From a bacterium 0.1xD8-71 (lineage in GTDB: Bacteria; Bacillota; Clostridia; Lachnospirales; Lachnospiraceae): a stretch of 64,000 nucleotides of DNA. The notes under the pieces were generated by a model. That model was given only the letters and a program-made list of their open reading frames with translations. It did not search any database and was not told the DNA's origin. The stretch lies in the NCBI GenBank assembly GCA_003612405.1, contig RAYR01000001.1, forward strand, positions 244,257 through 308,256, read 5' to 3'. Both the position numbers and the translations under genes were made by a program. Numbering within the stretch: the first letter of the stretch is position 1; the number at the start of each line of letters is the position of its first letter. Positions 15,418 through 23,301 of this stretch are shown in pieces.

Positions 15418-17293
15418 GTTCTTCCTTTCCTTCCTCATAGCAGACACCGCCGCCAAACCGTCTGGCGCCGCATCCCTGGCATTTACTCCTACAGTTGGGA
15501 GATACAATGCCTTCCTGCGCCTTCTTCCATTCTCTTAATAAAAATTCTCTGGTGACACCGCAGTCTATGAAATCCCAGGGGAAAATTTCGTCATCAGCCC
15601 GCTTCCGGGTGGTATAGAATTCCATATCCAGACCACAGTCCTGAAAGCTTGCAAGCCATAAGTCATTGTGAAAAGACTCGCTCCAGGAATCGAACATACA
15701 GCCGCGCTTGTAGGCCGTGAGGATGGCTTGTCCCACTCTTCTGTCGCCTCTGGCAAACACGCCCTCTAAGACGCTGACATCCGCCTCGTGCCAGTTGTAT
15801 TTGATGCTCTTTTGATTGAGCTGTTCCATGATGCCCTTTCTGGTCTGGTGGGCTTTCTCCAGAAATTCTTCTTTGGTGCACATGGGTGCCCACTGGAACG
15901 GCGTAAAAGGCTTGGGGATAAAGAAGGAGGTGCTGGTCACAATCTGTACCCGGCCGTTTACCCGTTTCTCTTTGGGGACTGTATCAAAGAAGGCGGCGGC
16001 AATCTTGTTGGACAACTCCCCAATACCGCGGATATCTTCTTCTGTTTCCGTAGGCAGTCCCAGCATGAAATACAGTTTAACCCTTGTCCATCCTCCCTGG
16101 AAAGCCAGCGTGGCGCCTTTTAGAATGACTTCTTCGGTCAATCCCTTATTAATGACGTCACGCAGTCTCTGACTGCCGGCTTCCGGCGCGAAAGTCAGGC
16201 TGCTCTTTTTCACATCCTGCACCTTGCTCATCACATCCAGGGAAAAGGCGTCAATCCGCAAAGACGGCAGGGAAATATTAATATGTTTTCTGTCACAGTC
16301 CTCTATCAGATAGTCCAGAAGTTCATTTAACTGGGAATAATCGCTGGAACTTAAAGAACTTAAAGAGATTTCCTCATGTCCTGTGTTGGCAAGCATCTTA
16401 GCGGCATAGGTTTTGAGCATCTCCACATCCCGCTCCCTGACGGGCCGATAGAGCTGCCCTGCCTGACAGAACCGGCACCCTCTGATACAGCCGCGCTGAA
16501 TCTCCAGAACCACCCTGTCCTGGGTTACCTTGATAAAAGGAACCACGGGCTTGTCCGGATAGTGGGTGTTGGATACATTCATCACCAGTTCTTTGCAAAT
16601 GACATCCGGTGCTTCTTCATACAGTTTCCTGCGTTCTTTGATGGTCCCGTCTTCCTGATAGACTTCTTCATAGAACCCGGGCACATAGATGCCGGGAATC
16701 CGGGCGGCGCCTTTTAGGAAATCCAGGCGGGAACCTTTCTTTTCTTTATTTTCCAGATACCAGTCAAGAAGGGGCCGGTACTGGGTCTCACCTTCGCCGA
16801 TGTAGAACAGATCAAAAAAAGCAGCTATGGGTTCCGGGTTGTAGCTGCAAGGACCGCCGCCGATGACGATGGGCATGGAGTCGTCCCTGTCTTTGGAAAG
16901 AAGGGGAATCTGTGCAAGATCAAGTATCTGCAGAATGTTGGTATAACACATTTCATACTGAAGCGTAATCCCAAGAAAGTCCATTTCCCGTACTGGTTCC
17001 TGAGATTCCAGTGTAAACAGGGGGATATTCTCCCTGCGCATGATCTGATCCAAATCTGTCCAGGGGGAATACACTCTTTCACACCACACATCCGGAAAGC
17101 TGTTAAACATGCTGTAGAGAATCTGGATGCCAAGATGTGACATGCCGATTTCATAAACATCCGGAAAACACATCGCAAAACGTATGGCAGCTTTGTTTTT
17201 ATCTTTCATCACAGAGTTGACTTCACCGCCGATGTAGCGGGCAGGTTTTTCCACCTGCATCAAAATATCGTCACATAATGCCAGTTTTCTCAT
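15401..17293 (-). CDS. TIGR03960 family B12-binding-like radical SAM protein
   Basis: A 630-residue radical SAM protein. The N-terminal half contains a Rossmann/B12-binding-like domain (about 35-180; PIVIGGGPCSYNPEPI and IGEGE). The iron-sulfur cluster motif is CIRGCRFC at Cys269, Cys273 and Cys276. The C-terminus has extra cysteines (NCRSKCQGCGARRFGGGVC) that could hold another metal site. Together with the downstream DUF2344 gene it forms a conserved pair of unknown function. It has a promoter inside the end of the upstream gene. Confidence 0.92.
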   Translation of the reverse strand: MRKLALCDDILMQVEKPARYIGGEVNSVMKDKNKAAIRFAMCFPDVYEIGMSHLGIQILYSMFNSFPDVWCERVYSPWTDLDQIMRRENIPLFTLESQEPVREMDFLGITLQYEMCYTNILQILDLAQIPLLSKDRDDSMPIVIGGGPCSYNPEPIAAFFDLFYIGEGETQYRPLLDWYLENKEKKGSRLDFLKGAARIPGIYVPGFYEEVYQEDGTIKERRKLYEEAPDVICKELVMNVSNTHYPDKPVVPFIKVTQDRVVLEIQRGCIRGCRFCQAGQLYRPVRERDVEMLKTYAAKMLANTGHEEISLSSLSSSDYSQLNELLDYLIEDCDRKHINISLPSLRIDAFSLDVMSKVQDVKKSSLTFAPEAGSQRLRDVINKGLTEEVILKGATLAFQGGWTRVKLYFMLGLPTETEEDIRGIGELSNKIAAAFFDTVPKEKRVNGRVQIVTSTSFFIPKPFTPFQWAPMCTKEEFLEKAHQTRKGIMEQLNQKSIKYNWHEADVSVLEGVFARGDRRVGQAILTAYKRGCMFDSWSESFHNDLWLASFQDCGLDMEFYTTRKRADDEIFPWDFIDCGVTREFLLREWKKAQEGIVSPNCRSKCQGCGARRFGGGVCYEEGKEEHEDQD

Positions 17294-17348
17294 AGTTGTA
17301 AGGTTTCCTTGTTATCTTGATTCCCATGAAGGGTTTTATTGTAGATTC

Positions 17349-17377
17349 AGTATATCGAATTTAGTGTTCAAAATCAA
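17349..17377 (-). promoter_or_regulatory. promoter for the TIGR03960-DUF2344 genes
   Basis: TTGATT (17372-17377), 17-bp spacer, TATACT (17349-17354) on the minus strand, nine of twelve consensus positions. The -35 part lies inside the 3' end of the upstream small gene. Confidence 0.65.
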
Positions 17378-17786
17378 GCAACCCTGCCAGTTCCTCCAAC
17401 ACCTGGTTTTGCTCCTGGGTGGTATCATACAGATGAAAGGTATCCGCAAGGATCATGTCATAGACTTCGTTGGTGCTGTAAGCGCCGATTTTACTGCCAT
17501 TGGTATCACATACCAGAAAGCCCACGAATAAAAATACCGCGAGTACCATACGGTATTTAAATCCGGACATGGAAGCGCCGGGTATTTCGCTGTTTTCCGG
17601 CGGATTTCCATAGGACAGGATGTCGTTTTGTCCGGACCATGTCTGTTTATCATACAAGGGTGCCTGTGTATTCTTCCCGTAGAGAATCTGTTCTCTTTGT
17701 CTTATTTTAACCCGATTGCCCATGTTTTCCTCCCGGATACATCGTGCCAGTTCCATCTTTTTTTCCAGTGTCGCCTTATTGCCCAT
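17361..17786 (-). CDS. hypothetical single-pass membrane protein
   Basis: A 141-residue protein I do not recognise. It has a charged N-terminal half of about 75 residues, one membrane helix (YRMVLAVFLFVGFLVC, about 78-93), then a short outer segment with NEVYDMILADTF. The charge pattern suggests the N-terminus is inside the cell. A GGAACTGACTG ribosome binding site precedes ATG 17786. It lies between a terminator and the radical SAM genes, so it may have its own promoter or be the first gene of that transcript. Confidence 0.75.
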   Translation of the reverse strand: MGNKATLEKKMELARCIREENMGNRVKIRQREQILYGKNTQAPLYDKQTWSGQNDILSYGNPPENSEIPGASMSGFKYRMVLAVFLFVGFLVCDTNGSKIGAYSTNEVYDMILADTFHLYDTTQEQNQVLEELAGLLDFEH

Positions 17787-17837
17787 TTTCAGTCAGTTCC
17801 TTATGTACTGCTTTGCTAAATCTTATGTAAAACGGGA

Positions 17838-17873
17838 CAAAAAAAGAACATACCAATATTGTGTGGTATGTTC
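17838..17873 (-). terminator. rho-independent terminator after the ABC transporter operon
   Basis: A perfect 10-bp stem (17846-17855 with 17864-17873), eight-base loop, followed on the minus strand by seven T residues. It lies 24 bases after the ATPase stop codon. Confidence 0.92.
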
Positions 17874-17896
17874 CTGTCCGTTTTTACCATGCTATC

Positions 17897-18688
17897 TCAA
17901 TCCGAACTTGATATCTGCCTGACATAGGTAAGAAATTTTGCATCTTTTAATAAAATTTCATCGTCTATGTCATAAAGCTTTCTGATAAATTCTGTTTCAA
18001 AAACTTCTTCCGGCGTGCCGTATTTCTCGATATACTCTCCTTTCAGACAGAGAATTTTATCGGATATGATTTTGGCAAGTTCCAACTCATGTAGAGACAT
18101 GATAACCGTCAGGTTCTTTTGCACCTGCATTTCTTTTAAGATAGACAAAAATTCCAGTTTGTACCGGATATCCAGATAGGAGGTGGGTTCGTCCAGAATA
18201 ATAATTTCCGGTTCCTGGCAGATTGCCCGTGCAAGCATCACCCGCTGTTTCTGGCCATCACTGATTTTATTATAATCCTGTCCGCTGATATCCATGATAT
18301 GGGTAAGGGCCATTACTTCCTCTACTACTTTCTGATCCTCATCTGACAGTACGCCGAACCACCCGGTATAGGGATAGCGTCCTGTCGCAACCACATCCCT
18401 GCAGGTTTTCATTTCTGCTCTTGCTTTTTGGGTAAACACAACGGACATTTTCTTCGCCAGTTCCTTGCCTTTCATTTCCGACAAGACGTTCTCTCCCAGA
18501 TACACGGTTCCGCCAAGCAGCTGCAATTGTCCGGCGATACTTTTGAGCATGGTTGATTTTCCGGCACCGTTGGGCCCGATCAGACTTAATATTTCTCCTT
18601 TGGACAGTGTGATTTCCACATTTTTAATCAGGGGTCTGTCGTCGTACCCTACACACATCTTTTTCGTTGTAAAATAATATTGTTCCAT
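17897..18688 (-). CDS. ABC transporter ATP-binding protein (FecE/BtuD type)
   Basis: A 263-residue ATPase of the metal-chelate/B12 uptake class. Walker A is GPNGAGKST (38-46), the signature is ISDGQKQR (142-149, a D replacing the usual G), and Walker B is IIILDEPTS (162-170) with the H-loop in VIMSLHELELA. It is the last gene of the cbiK-binding protein-permease-ATPase operon and would power the FecCD permease. The riboswitch upstream of the operon points to a corrinoid or related substrate. The ribosome binding site is weak. Confidence 0.9.
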   Translation of the reverse strand: MEQYYFTTKKMCVGYDDRPLIKNVEITLSKGEILSLIGPNGAGKSTMLKSIAGQLQLLGGTVYLGENVLSEMKGKELAKKMSVVFTQKARAEMKTCRDVVATGRYPYTGWFGVLSDEDQKVVEEVMALTHIMDISGQDYNKISDGQKQRVMLARAICQEPEIIILDEPTSYLDIRYKLEFLSILKEMQVQKNLTVIMSLHELELAKIISDKILCLKGEYIEKYGTPEEVFETEFIRKLYDIDDEILLKDAKFLTYVRQISSSD

Positions 18689-18732
18689 CCAAATGAACCA
18701 TGCCTTTTCATCAACTGTAATACGGAAGTATT

Positions 18733-19755
18733 CTAATGCTGTTTATCTGTGTTTTTCCTTCCTATTACCCACAGCACCACCGGGGCACCGAAAATCGCAG
18801 TTACCGTACTGATACTGAGCTCTGTGGGGGCAAGCATTGTCCTGGAAAGCAGGTCGCAGAACAGACAGAATACACTTCCGCCGAGAAAACAGGCCGGTAT
18901 CATGTAAAGCGGTTCTACAGAGCCAAGAAGTTTCTTGACCAGATGCGGCACGGCAACCCCTACAAAAGAAACGGGGCCTGCAAATGCTACAATACATGCC
19001 GATAGCATACTGGAATAAATTACGATACATATTCTTAATAGTCTGAGATTTACACCTGCATTGGCTGCATAGGCATCGCCCAGCTGATAGGCGCTAAGCG
19101 GCTTTGACATTAAAAAAATGTGAAGTACCGTCACAGTAACCACGCAGGTTATAATCTTTACATTCTCCCAGGTCATTCCAGAGAAACTTCCCCTTGACCA
19201 GTTGTGAAGATTTATAATATCCGCATCATCCGCAAAGGTGATCGTTAATTCCGTGACAGCAGAACAAATATACCCGATCATGACACCGCTCACCACCAGC
19301 ATGGACATATTGCCTATTCTGCGTGACAGTACGAGTACAAAGCCCATAGATAACATGGCGCCCATAAAGGCGGCGGCAATCATATCTGCCGATGTCACTC
19401 TGGATGTTCGCCCGATCAAAAAGATCATGACCAGCGCAACCGCCATTTTGGCACCGGAAGAAATACCAAGGACAAAGGGGCCTGCAATCGGATTATGGAA
19501 AAACGTCTGGAGCAGATAGCCGGTAAGTGCCAGGGAACCGCCAAGCATCACAACGGCTATCGTTCTTGGCAGTCTGATGTCCCATATAATGCGAATATTT
19601 GTTTCTGTACGCTCATGTCCTGTCAGAGCCTGCACAATGTCCGGGATTGTCATTTGGACGCTTCCGATACAGATGTTGAGGATGAAAAACACCAGAACAC
19701 CTGCCAGAAGCAGAATAAAGGCTGTCCAATATCTGTGTTGTCTATTTTCCTTCAT
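18733..19755 (-). CDS. FecCD-family permease for metal chelates or corrinoids
   Basis: A 340-residue permease with about nine to ten membrane helices and the FecCD hallmarks: IWDIRLPRTIAVVMLGGSLALTG near residue 60-80, GPFVLGISSGAKMAVAL, and GPVSFVGVAVPHLVKKLLG near 265-285. It would carry the substrate delivered by the adjacent lipoprotein. It starts 12 bases after the binding-protein gene stop and is followed by the ATPase. Confidence 0.93.
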   Translation of the reverse strand: MKENRQHRYWTAFILLLAGVLVFFILNICIGSVQMTIPDIVQALTGHERTETNIRIIWDIRLPRTIAVVMLGGSLALTGYLLQTFFHNPIAGPFVLGISSGAKMAVALVMIFLIGRTSRVTSADMIAAAFMGAMLSMGFVLVLSRRIGNMSMLVVSGVMIGYICSAVTELTITFADDADIINLHNWSRGSFSGMTWENVKIITCVVTVTVLHIFLMSKPLSAYQLGDAYAANAGVNLRLLRICIVIYSSMLSACIVAFAGPVSFVGVAVPHLVKKLLGSVEPLYMIPACFLGGSVFCLFCDLLSRTMLAPTELSISTVTAIFGAPVVLWVIGRKNTDKQH

Positions 19756-19767
19756 AGTGAATTATCC

Positions 19768-21645
19768 CTATAGCAGCCGAAAAAGATAATGCATGTCATT
19801 CGTTTCCCCCAAGAGCATGGCATGGATATCTTCTGTCAGATAACCGATGGAGAGGGGCTGTTGGTATATGTCATTCGTGGTACACCAGACATTTCCTTCC
19901 TTTACCGCTTTACAATCTGCCAGCAGACTGCATTTATCCAGTAATTCCTCCATACTGGAGACACCGCCGTCAATGGAACTGTTATAAATCAGAAAGTCTG
20001 CGTCTTTGGCAGCCGCGTAGAACTCCTCCAATTGTATGTTGATGGTAGAACGTTTTGTGTCAGCGTCACCCAGATTTTCAAAAACATACTGCCCGCCGGC
20101 AAGTTCTATGATCCTGGGAATATAATCTGATGACTGGCGTACCTGGATCAGGCCGTTGGTTGTGACAAAAAAGAAGGCAACTGTCTTATCTGTTTTGGTA
20201 TCCGCCGATACCTGCTCAAAAATTATTTTCTGTTCCTCGAATATCTTTTCCGCTTCTTCTTCCTTATCAAGCAATGCGCCGTAAAATTTTATCCACTCTA
20301 CCCTGCCAAGCGGGTGCGGCTCATAGCTGGAGTATTCTATCATGACAGGAATATGAAAATCTTCCAGTTTTTCTATCACTTCAGGAGAATGGGATATCAT
20401 CGTATTTTCTATGGCAAGGGTACAGCCTTTGGAAACGATCATTTCATAGTCGGGCTTGTTATATTTGCCGGCATAGAGGATAGTACCATTCTCCATGGCT
20501 TCCCGCGCTTCCGGGATATACCAGCCGTCTGCCTTCTGACCAGAAAAGGAAACACTGTCCAGTCCGTCCAGGGAACGGAACATATCCATGGCGGAAGACG
20601 CCACCAGATAAAGATCTTTTATGGGACGTCTGAGCACTACAATTCCCTTCTCTAAATCCTGGGGGATTTCCCTATCTTCCGGTACGATCAGAAATTTCAT
20701 GCCGTCTATCGTTGTTGTGAGCAGAATATAATCGCCCTCATAATAGTCCGCCGTAAAATTTTCAGCATATTGTAAGTCCATGTTCTTCTCAAAGACCAGT
20801 GCCCTGCCGCTTTCTGTTTCTGATGTATCCTTTTGGACATTTGCGTCCTCTATCCGATCCGCATGAAAAGTCAGCGTATATTCCACTTCATGGGGCTTAC
20901 TCATAGCCACTGTATCCCCGATGACCTGCATGGGTTTATCAAAACACAATACCGGAATTTCAAACACAGAGTCCCCGTCTGTATTTACCGGCAGATATTT
21001 TTCTCCATTTACGATCATATAATCATAATTGGGGCTGTTCCACTGTACAGTTGCAGTCGCTTTTCCGTCTGTAACCACAACCGTTACAGGGGATAAAATT
21101 ACCGCCTTTCCACTTCCGCCCGCAAAGGTAATGTCCATGTCGTAGGTGCCGTCCGGCAAAATGCCGTCATCGGCTTCCGGCGCAGGTGTATCTGACAGTA
21201 CTGCATTGGAGACACTGACCTTATGGTCATACCATTTCCCTTTCTTTCCGATCAGAGCCAGATCAAACTCTGTATCCAGTGCCGGAACCGGCACATCAAA
21301 GCCGTTTACCACTTCCGTCATGCCGTCGCTGTATGTAATGGTATCCTCTGTCGGCATCAACAGTACGGCGCCGTCTTTTTGTGCGTCCTGTGCCAGTCCG
21401 GGATAAAGGTTTACGATGTTCCTGGAGCCAAGGGAAATATGAATGACCATTTCTCCATTCTCCACGGTCAGGATACCTTTGCCGTCACAGGTTTCATTCA
21501 CCTGGAACATATTGCTGTCTGTGTGAAATTCTGCGGTATAGGTACCGTCAGGAAGAACTGCCATATTATTGCCGCATCCGCCGGACCAAACCGTCATAAG
21601 AAGCAGGGCTATGACGGTCAGTCCCTTTTTCATAAGCTGTTTCAT
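19768..21645 (-). CDS. lipoprotein substrate-binding protein with two N-terminal LPDGTY domains
   Basis: A 625-residue lipoprotein: signal peptide ending at the lipobox with Cys24 (WSGGC). Two beta-rich domains follow, each beginning LPDGTY (residues 31 and 163); the second has SPNYDYMIVNGEKY, which recalls NEAT-like haem-binding folds (my inference). Residues of about 320-610 are a helical-backbone periplasmic-binding-protein domain of the iron-chelate/B12 type (GCTLAIENTMI, IPVMIEYSSYE, ELAGGQYVFENLG). It supplies substrate to the permease next door and lies just downstream of cbiK. The substrate could be cobalamin, a haem-like tetrapyrrole or a metal chelate. Confidence 0.85.
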   Translation of the reverse strand: MKQLMKKGLTVIALLLMTVWSGGCGNNMAVLPDGTYTAEFHTDSNMFQVNETCDGKGILTVENGEMVIHISLGSRNIVNLYPGLAQDAQKDGAVLLMPTEDTITYSDGMTEVVNGFDVPVPALDTEFDLALIGKKGKWYDHKVSVSNAVLSDTPAPEADDGILPDGTYDMDITFAGGSGKAVILSPVTVVVTDGKATATVQWNSPNYDYMIVNGEKYLPVNTDGDSVFEIPVLCFDKPMQVIGDTVAMSKPHEVEYTLTFHADRIEDANVQKDTSETESGRALVFEKNMDLQYAENFTADYYEGDYILLTTTIDGMKFLIVPEDREIPQDLEKGIVVLRRPIKDLYLVASSAMDMFRSLDGLDSVSFSGQKADGWYIPEAREAMENGTILYAGKYNKPDYEMIVSKGCTLAIENTMISHSPEVIEKLEDFHIPVMIEYSSYEPHPLGRVEWIKFYGALLDKEEEAEKIFEEQKIIFEQVSADTKTDKTVAFFFVTTNGLIQVRQSSDYIPRIIELAGGQYVFENLGDADTKRSTINIQLEEFYAAAKDADFLIYNSSIDGGVSSMEELLDKCSLLADCKAVKEGNVWCTTNDIYQQPLSIGYLTEDIHAMLLGETNDMHYLFRLL

Positions 21646-21660
21646 GCTATCACTCCTGTC

Positions 21661-22839
21661 TTAGTCCATAACTGCCGCGGTATGTTCCACATAAATCTGC
21701 TGAATTGCCGCCACGGATCCAAGACCGGCAATCTGGGTTTCTACGCTGTCAAAATGGCCGGAAGCCTTAAACATGCTCAGCCACGAATCGTCATCTTCAC
21801 CCGCCATATCATTGTTGGCATGGTCTCCGGCTACCACCATTAAGGGACGAAGGATTACTTTTTTATAACCGGCCTGTGCAACCGCCTCGATAACCGTCTC
21901 ACAGGAGGTTTCTTCCGGTTCTCCCTCAACTGTCCCGATAAATACATTATCGTATCCAAGGGCGTCCATCTGGGACTGCATCTGGCTGTATGAGACTTTG
22001 GCCGTATGGGAAGTGCCGTGGCCTAAGAATACCAATGCCACACCGTCCGTTTTGGCAGCATCCGGACTGCCATACCCTGCATCGCTTACAGCTTCCGTGG
22101 TCAGCGCCTTCGCTACGGCCTCTTTATCTGCATTGATTACAGCGGCATCCGCGCCGACTTCCCCCAGAAGCGGCTCTGCGATTTTGATACTCTCGAACTT
22201 ATCACGATATACTTCCACACTTTCTGTCAGCTCATCGTATTCTGCACCATGCATCAGATGGGTGGGCTGGATGACCAGGTTTTTGACATTGTTTTGAACG
22301 GCGCGCTCCAGGGCCTGATCCATGTTATCAATGAACTCCGCATCCCTGGCCTGCACATGATTGATAATAATCTGCGAGGTAAAAGCTCTTCTTACAGACC
22401 AGTCGGGATTGGCTTTCTGTATCGCATCTTCGATTCCCTTGATATCCTTTATGCGGCTGTCATTAAAGGAAGTGCCAAAGCTGACCACCAGAATTTCGTT
22501 TTCACCGATTTCATCCTGATTGCGTGGGTCATCCTTGGAAGCATCACCTGTATCCTGGCCAAAATAATCCGGACTGGCATTTTCGCCTTCCACCAGCTCC
22601 TTCTGTGTATCTGTGAGGGCATCCCATGCCTCTTTGGCCTGTGTGCACTGTGCATCGGTATTCTCTGTCCTTGCCTGCACATATATGGCATCAATCAACG
22701 CGGCAGTATTGTCCGCCGCCTCCTGATCACTGTCAGTTTCATTTTCAGAAGATGCGGATGGTTCCTTCCCGCATCCCGTGAGTGCTATGGTGCAAATCAT
22801 GGCGCCGGTCAGGAATGTAGCAACAAATTTCTTTTTCAT
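21661..22839 (-). CDS. cbiK: lipid-anchored sirohydrochlorin cobaltochelatase CbiK
   Basis: A CbiK-type chelatase (inserts cobalt, or iron, into sirohydrochlorin) of 392 residues that is predicted to be exported. The signal peptide ends LTGC (Cys23), making it a lipoprotein. About 90 acidic linker residues precede the chelatase domain: ILVVSFGTSFNDSR, QPTHLMHGAEYDEL, FLGHGTSH, and MVVAGDHANNDMAG, which carry the expected histidines. ATG 22839 is chosen with GAGGAACTGAAGAG upstream, over an in-frame GTG at 22872. It is the first gene after a cobalamin riboswitch and precedes a transporter, so scavenging or metal handling outside the membrane is likely. Confidence 0.9.
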   Translation of the reverse strand: MKKKFVATFLTGAMICTIALTGCGKEPSASSENETDSDQEAADNTAALIDAIYVQARTENTDAQCTQAKEAWDALTDTQKELVEGENASPDYFGQDTGDASKDDPRNQDEIGENEILVVSFGTSFNDSRIKDIKGIEDAIQKANPDWSVRRAFTSQIIINHVQARDAEFIDNMDQALERAVQNNVKNLVIQPTHLMHGAEYDELTESVEVYRDKFESIKIAEPLLGEVGADAAVINADKEAVAKALTTEAVSDAGYGSPDAAKTDGVALVFLGHGTSHTAKVSYSQMQSQMDALGYDNVFIGTVEGEPEETSCETVIEAVAQAGYKKVILRPLMVVAGDHANNDMAGEDDDSWLSMFKASGHFDSVETQIAGLGSVAAIQQIYVEHTAAVMD

Positions 22840-22890
22840 CTCTTCAGTTCCTCTCTTTCTCTCGTTTGGCACAAAGTAAATATTGAATAT

Positions 22891-22934
22891 AAAAAATCCC
22901 TTACCGCTGTTTCATACCGCAGCGGTAAAGGATT
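22891..22934 (-). terminator. riboswitch-linked terminator upstream of cbiK
   Basis: On the minus strand a GC-rich stem of 14-15 bp (22895-22909 with 22920-22934, one mismatch) is followed by a run of six T residues. It lies between the cobalamin riboswitch and the cbiK start, as expected of an off-switch expression platform. Confidence 0.88.
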
Positions 22935-23029
22935 CGTACACAAAATAAACCTGCAAAACACCTTGCGATGATTTTGCAAGATAGAACGTACAACCAGTTA
23001 CTCGTGGCTTGAAACAAATGTTTCCGTAC

Positions 23030-23232
23030 AACATTCAGGCAGGTCTCCCGGCTTATAGTTCGTGGATTGTTTCCAACGCATCCGCCGTCTTCCCGGAAAA
23101 TTTTCCGTTTTCCAGTGACATATCTGGCTTCAGCTCCCTAATTACGGTGACGAGTTCGTACAGGATTTGCACCTGTTTCCCTTTTCACCAGAACCAGTGC
23201 TTTAGGCATTGGTCTGACACCTGAATCATTTT
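23030..23232 (-). ncRNA. cobalamin (adenosylcobalamin) riboswitch
   Basis: About 200 bases of leader carry the conserved riboswitch blocks on the minus strand: GGGAAACAGGTGCAAATCC, GCCAGATATGTCACTGG (23112-23128) and AGCCGGGAGACCTGCC (around 23038-23053). A promoter lies upstream and a terminator downstream. The 460-base region from 22840 to 23301 is filled by this regulatory unit. It should shut off cbiK and the transporter genes when cobalamin is plentiful. Confidence 0.95.
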
Positions 23233-23252
23233 GTCTTTATGCAATTGAACAA

Positions 23253-23280
23253 AGTATATCATACATGGAAGCAATGTCAA
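23253..23280 (-). promoter_or_regulatory. promoter of the riboswitch-controlled operon
   Basis: TTGACA (23275-23280), 16-bp spacer, TATACT (23253-23258) on the minus strand, eleven of twelve consensus positions, immediately upstream of the riboswitch. Confidence 0.85.
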
Positions 23281-23301
23281 TACCGGAAGATCAACAACAA
23301 A

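Noticed and set aside
22249..22971. A 240-residue plus-strand frame over cbiK and the riboswitch terminator
   Set aside because: It crosses the cbiK gene and the expression platform in antisense, with no supporting motif.
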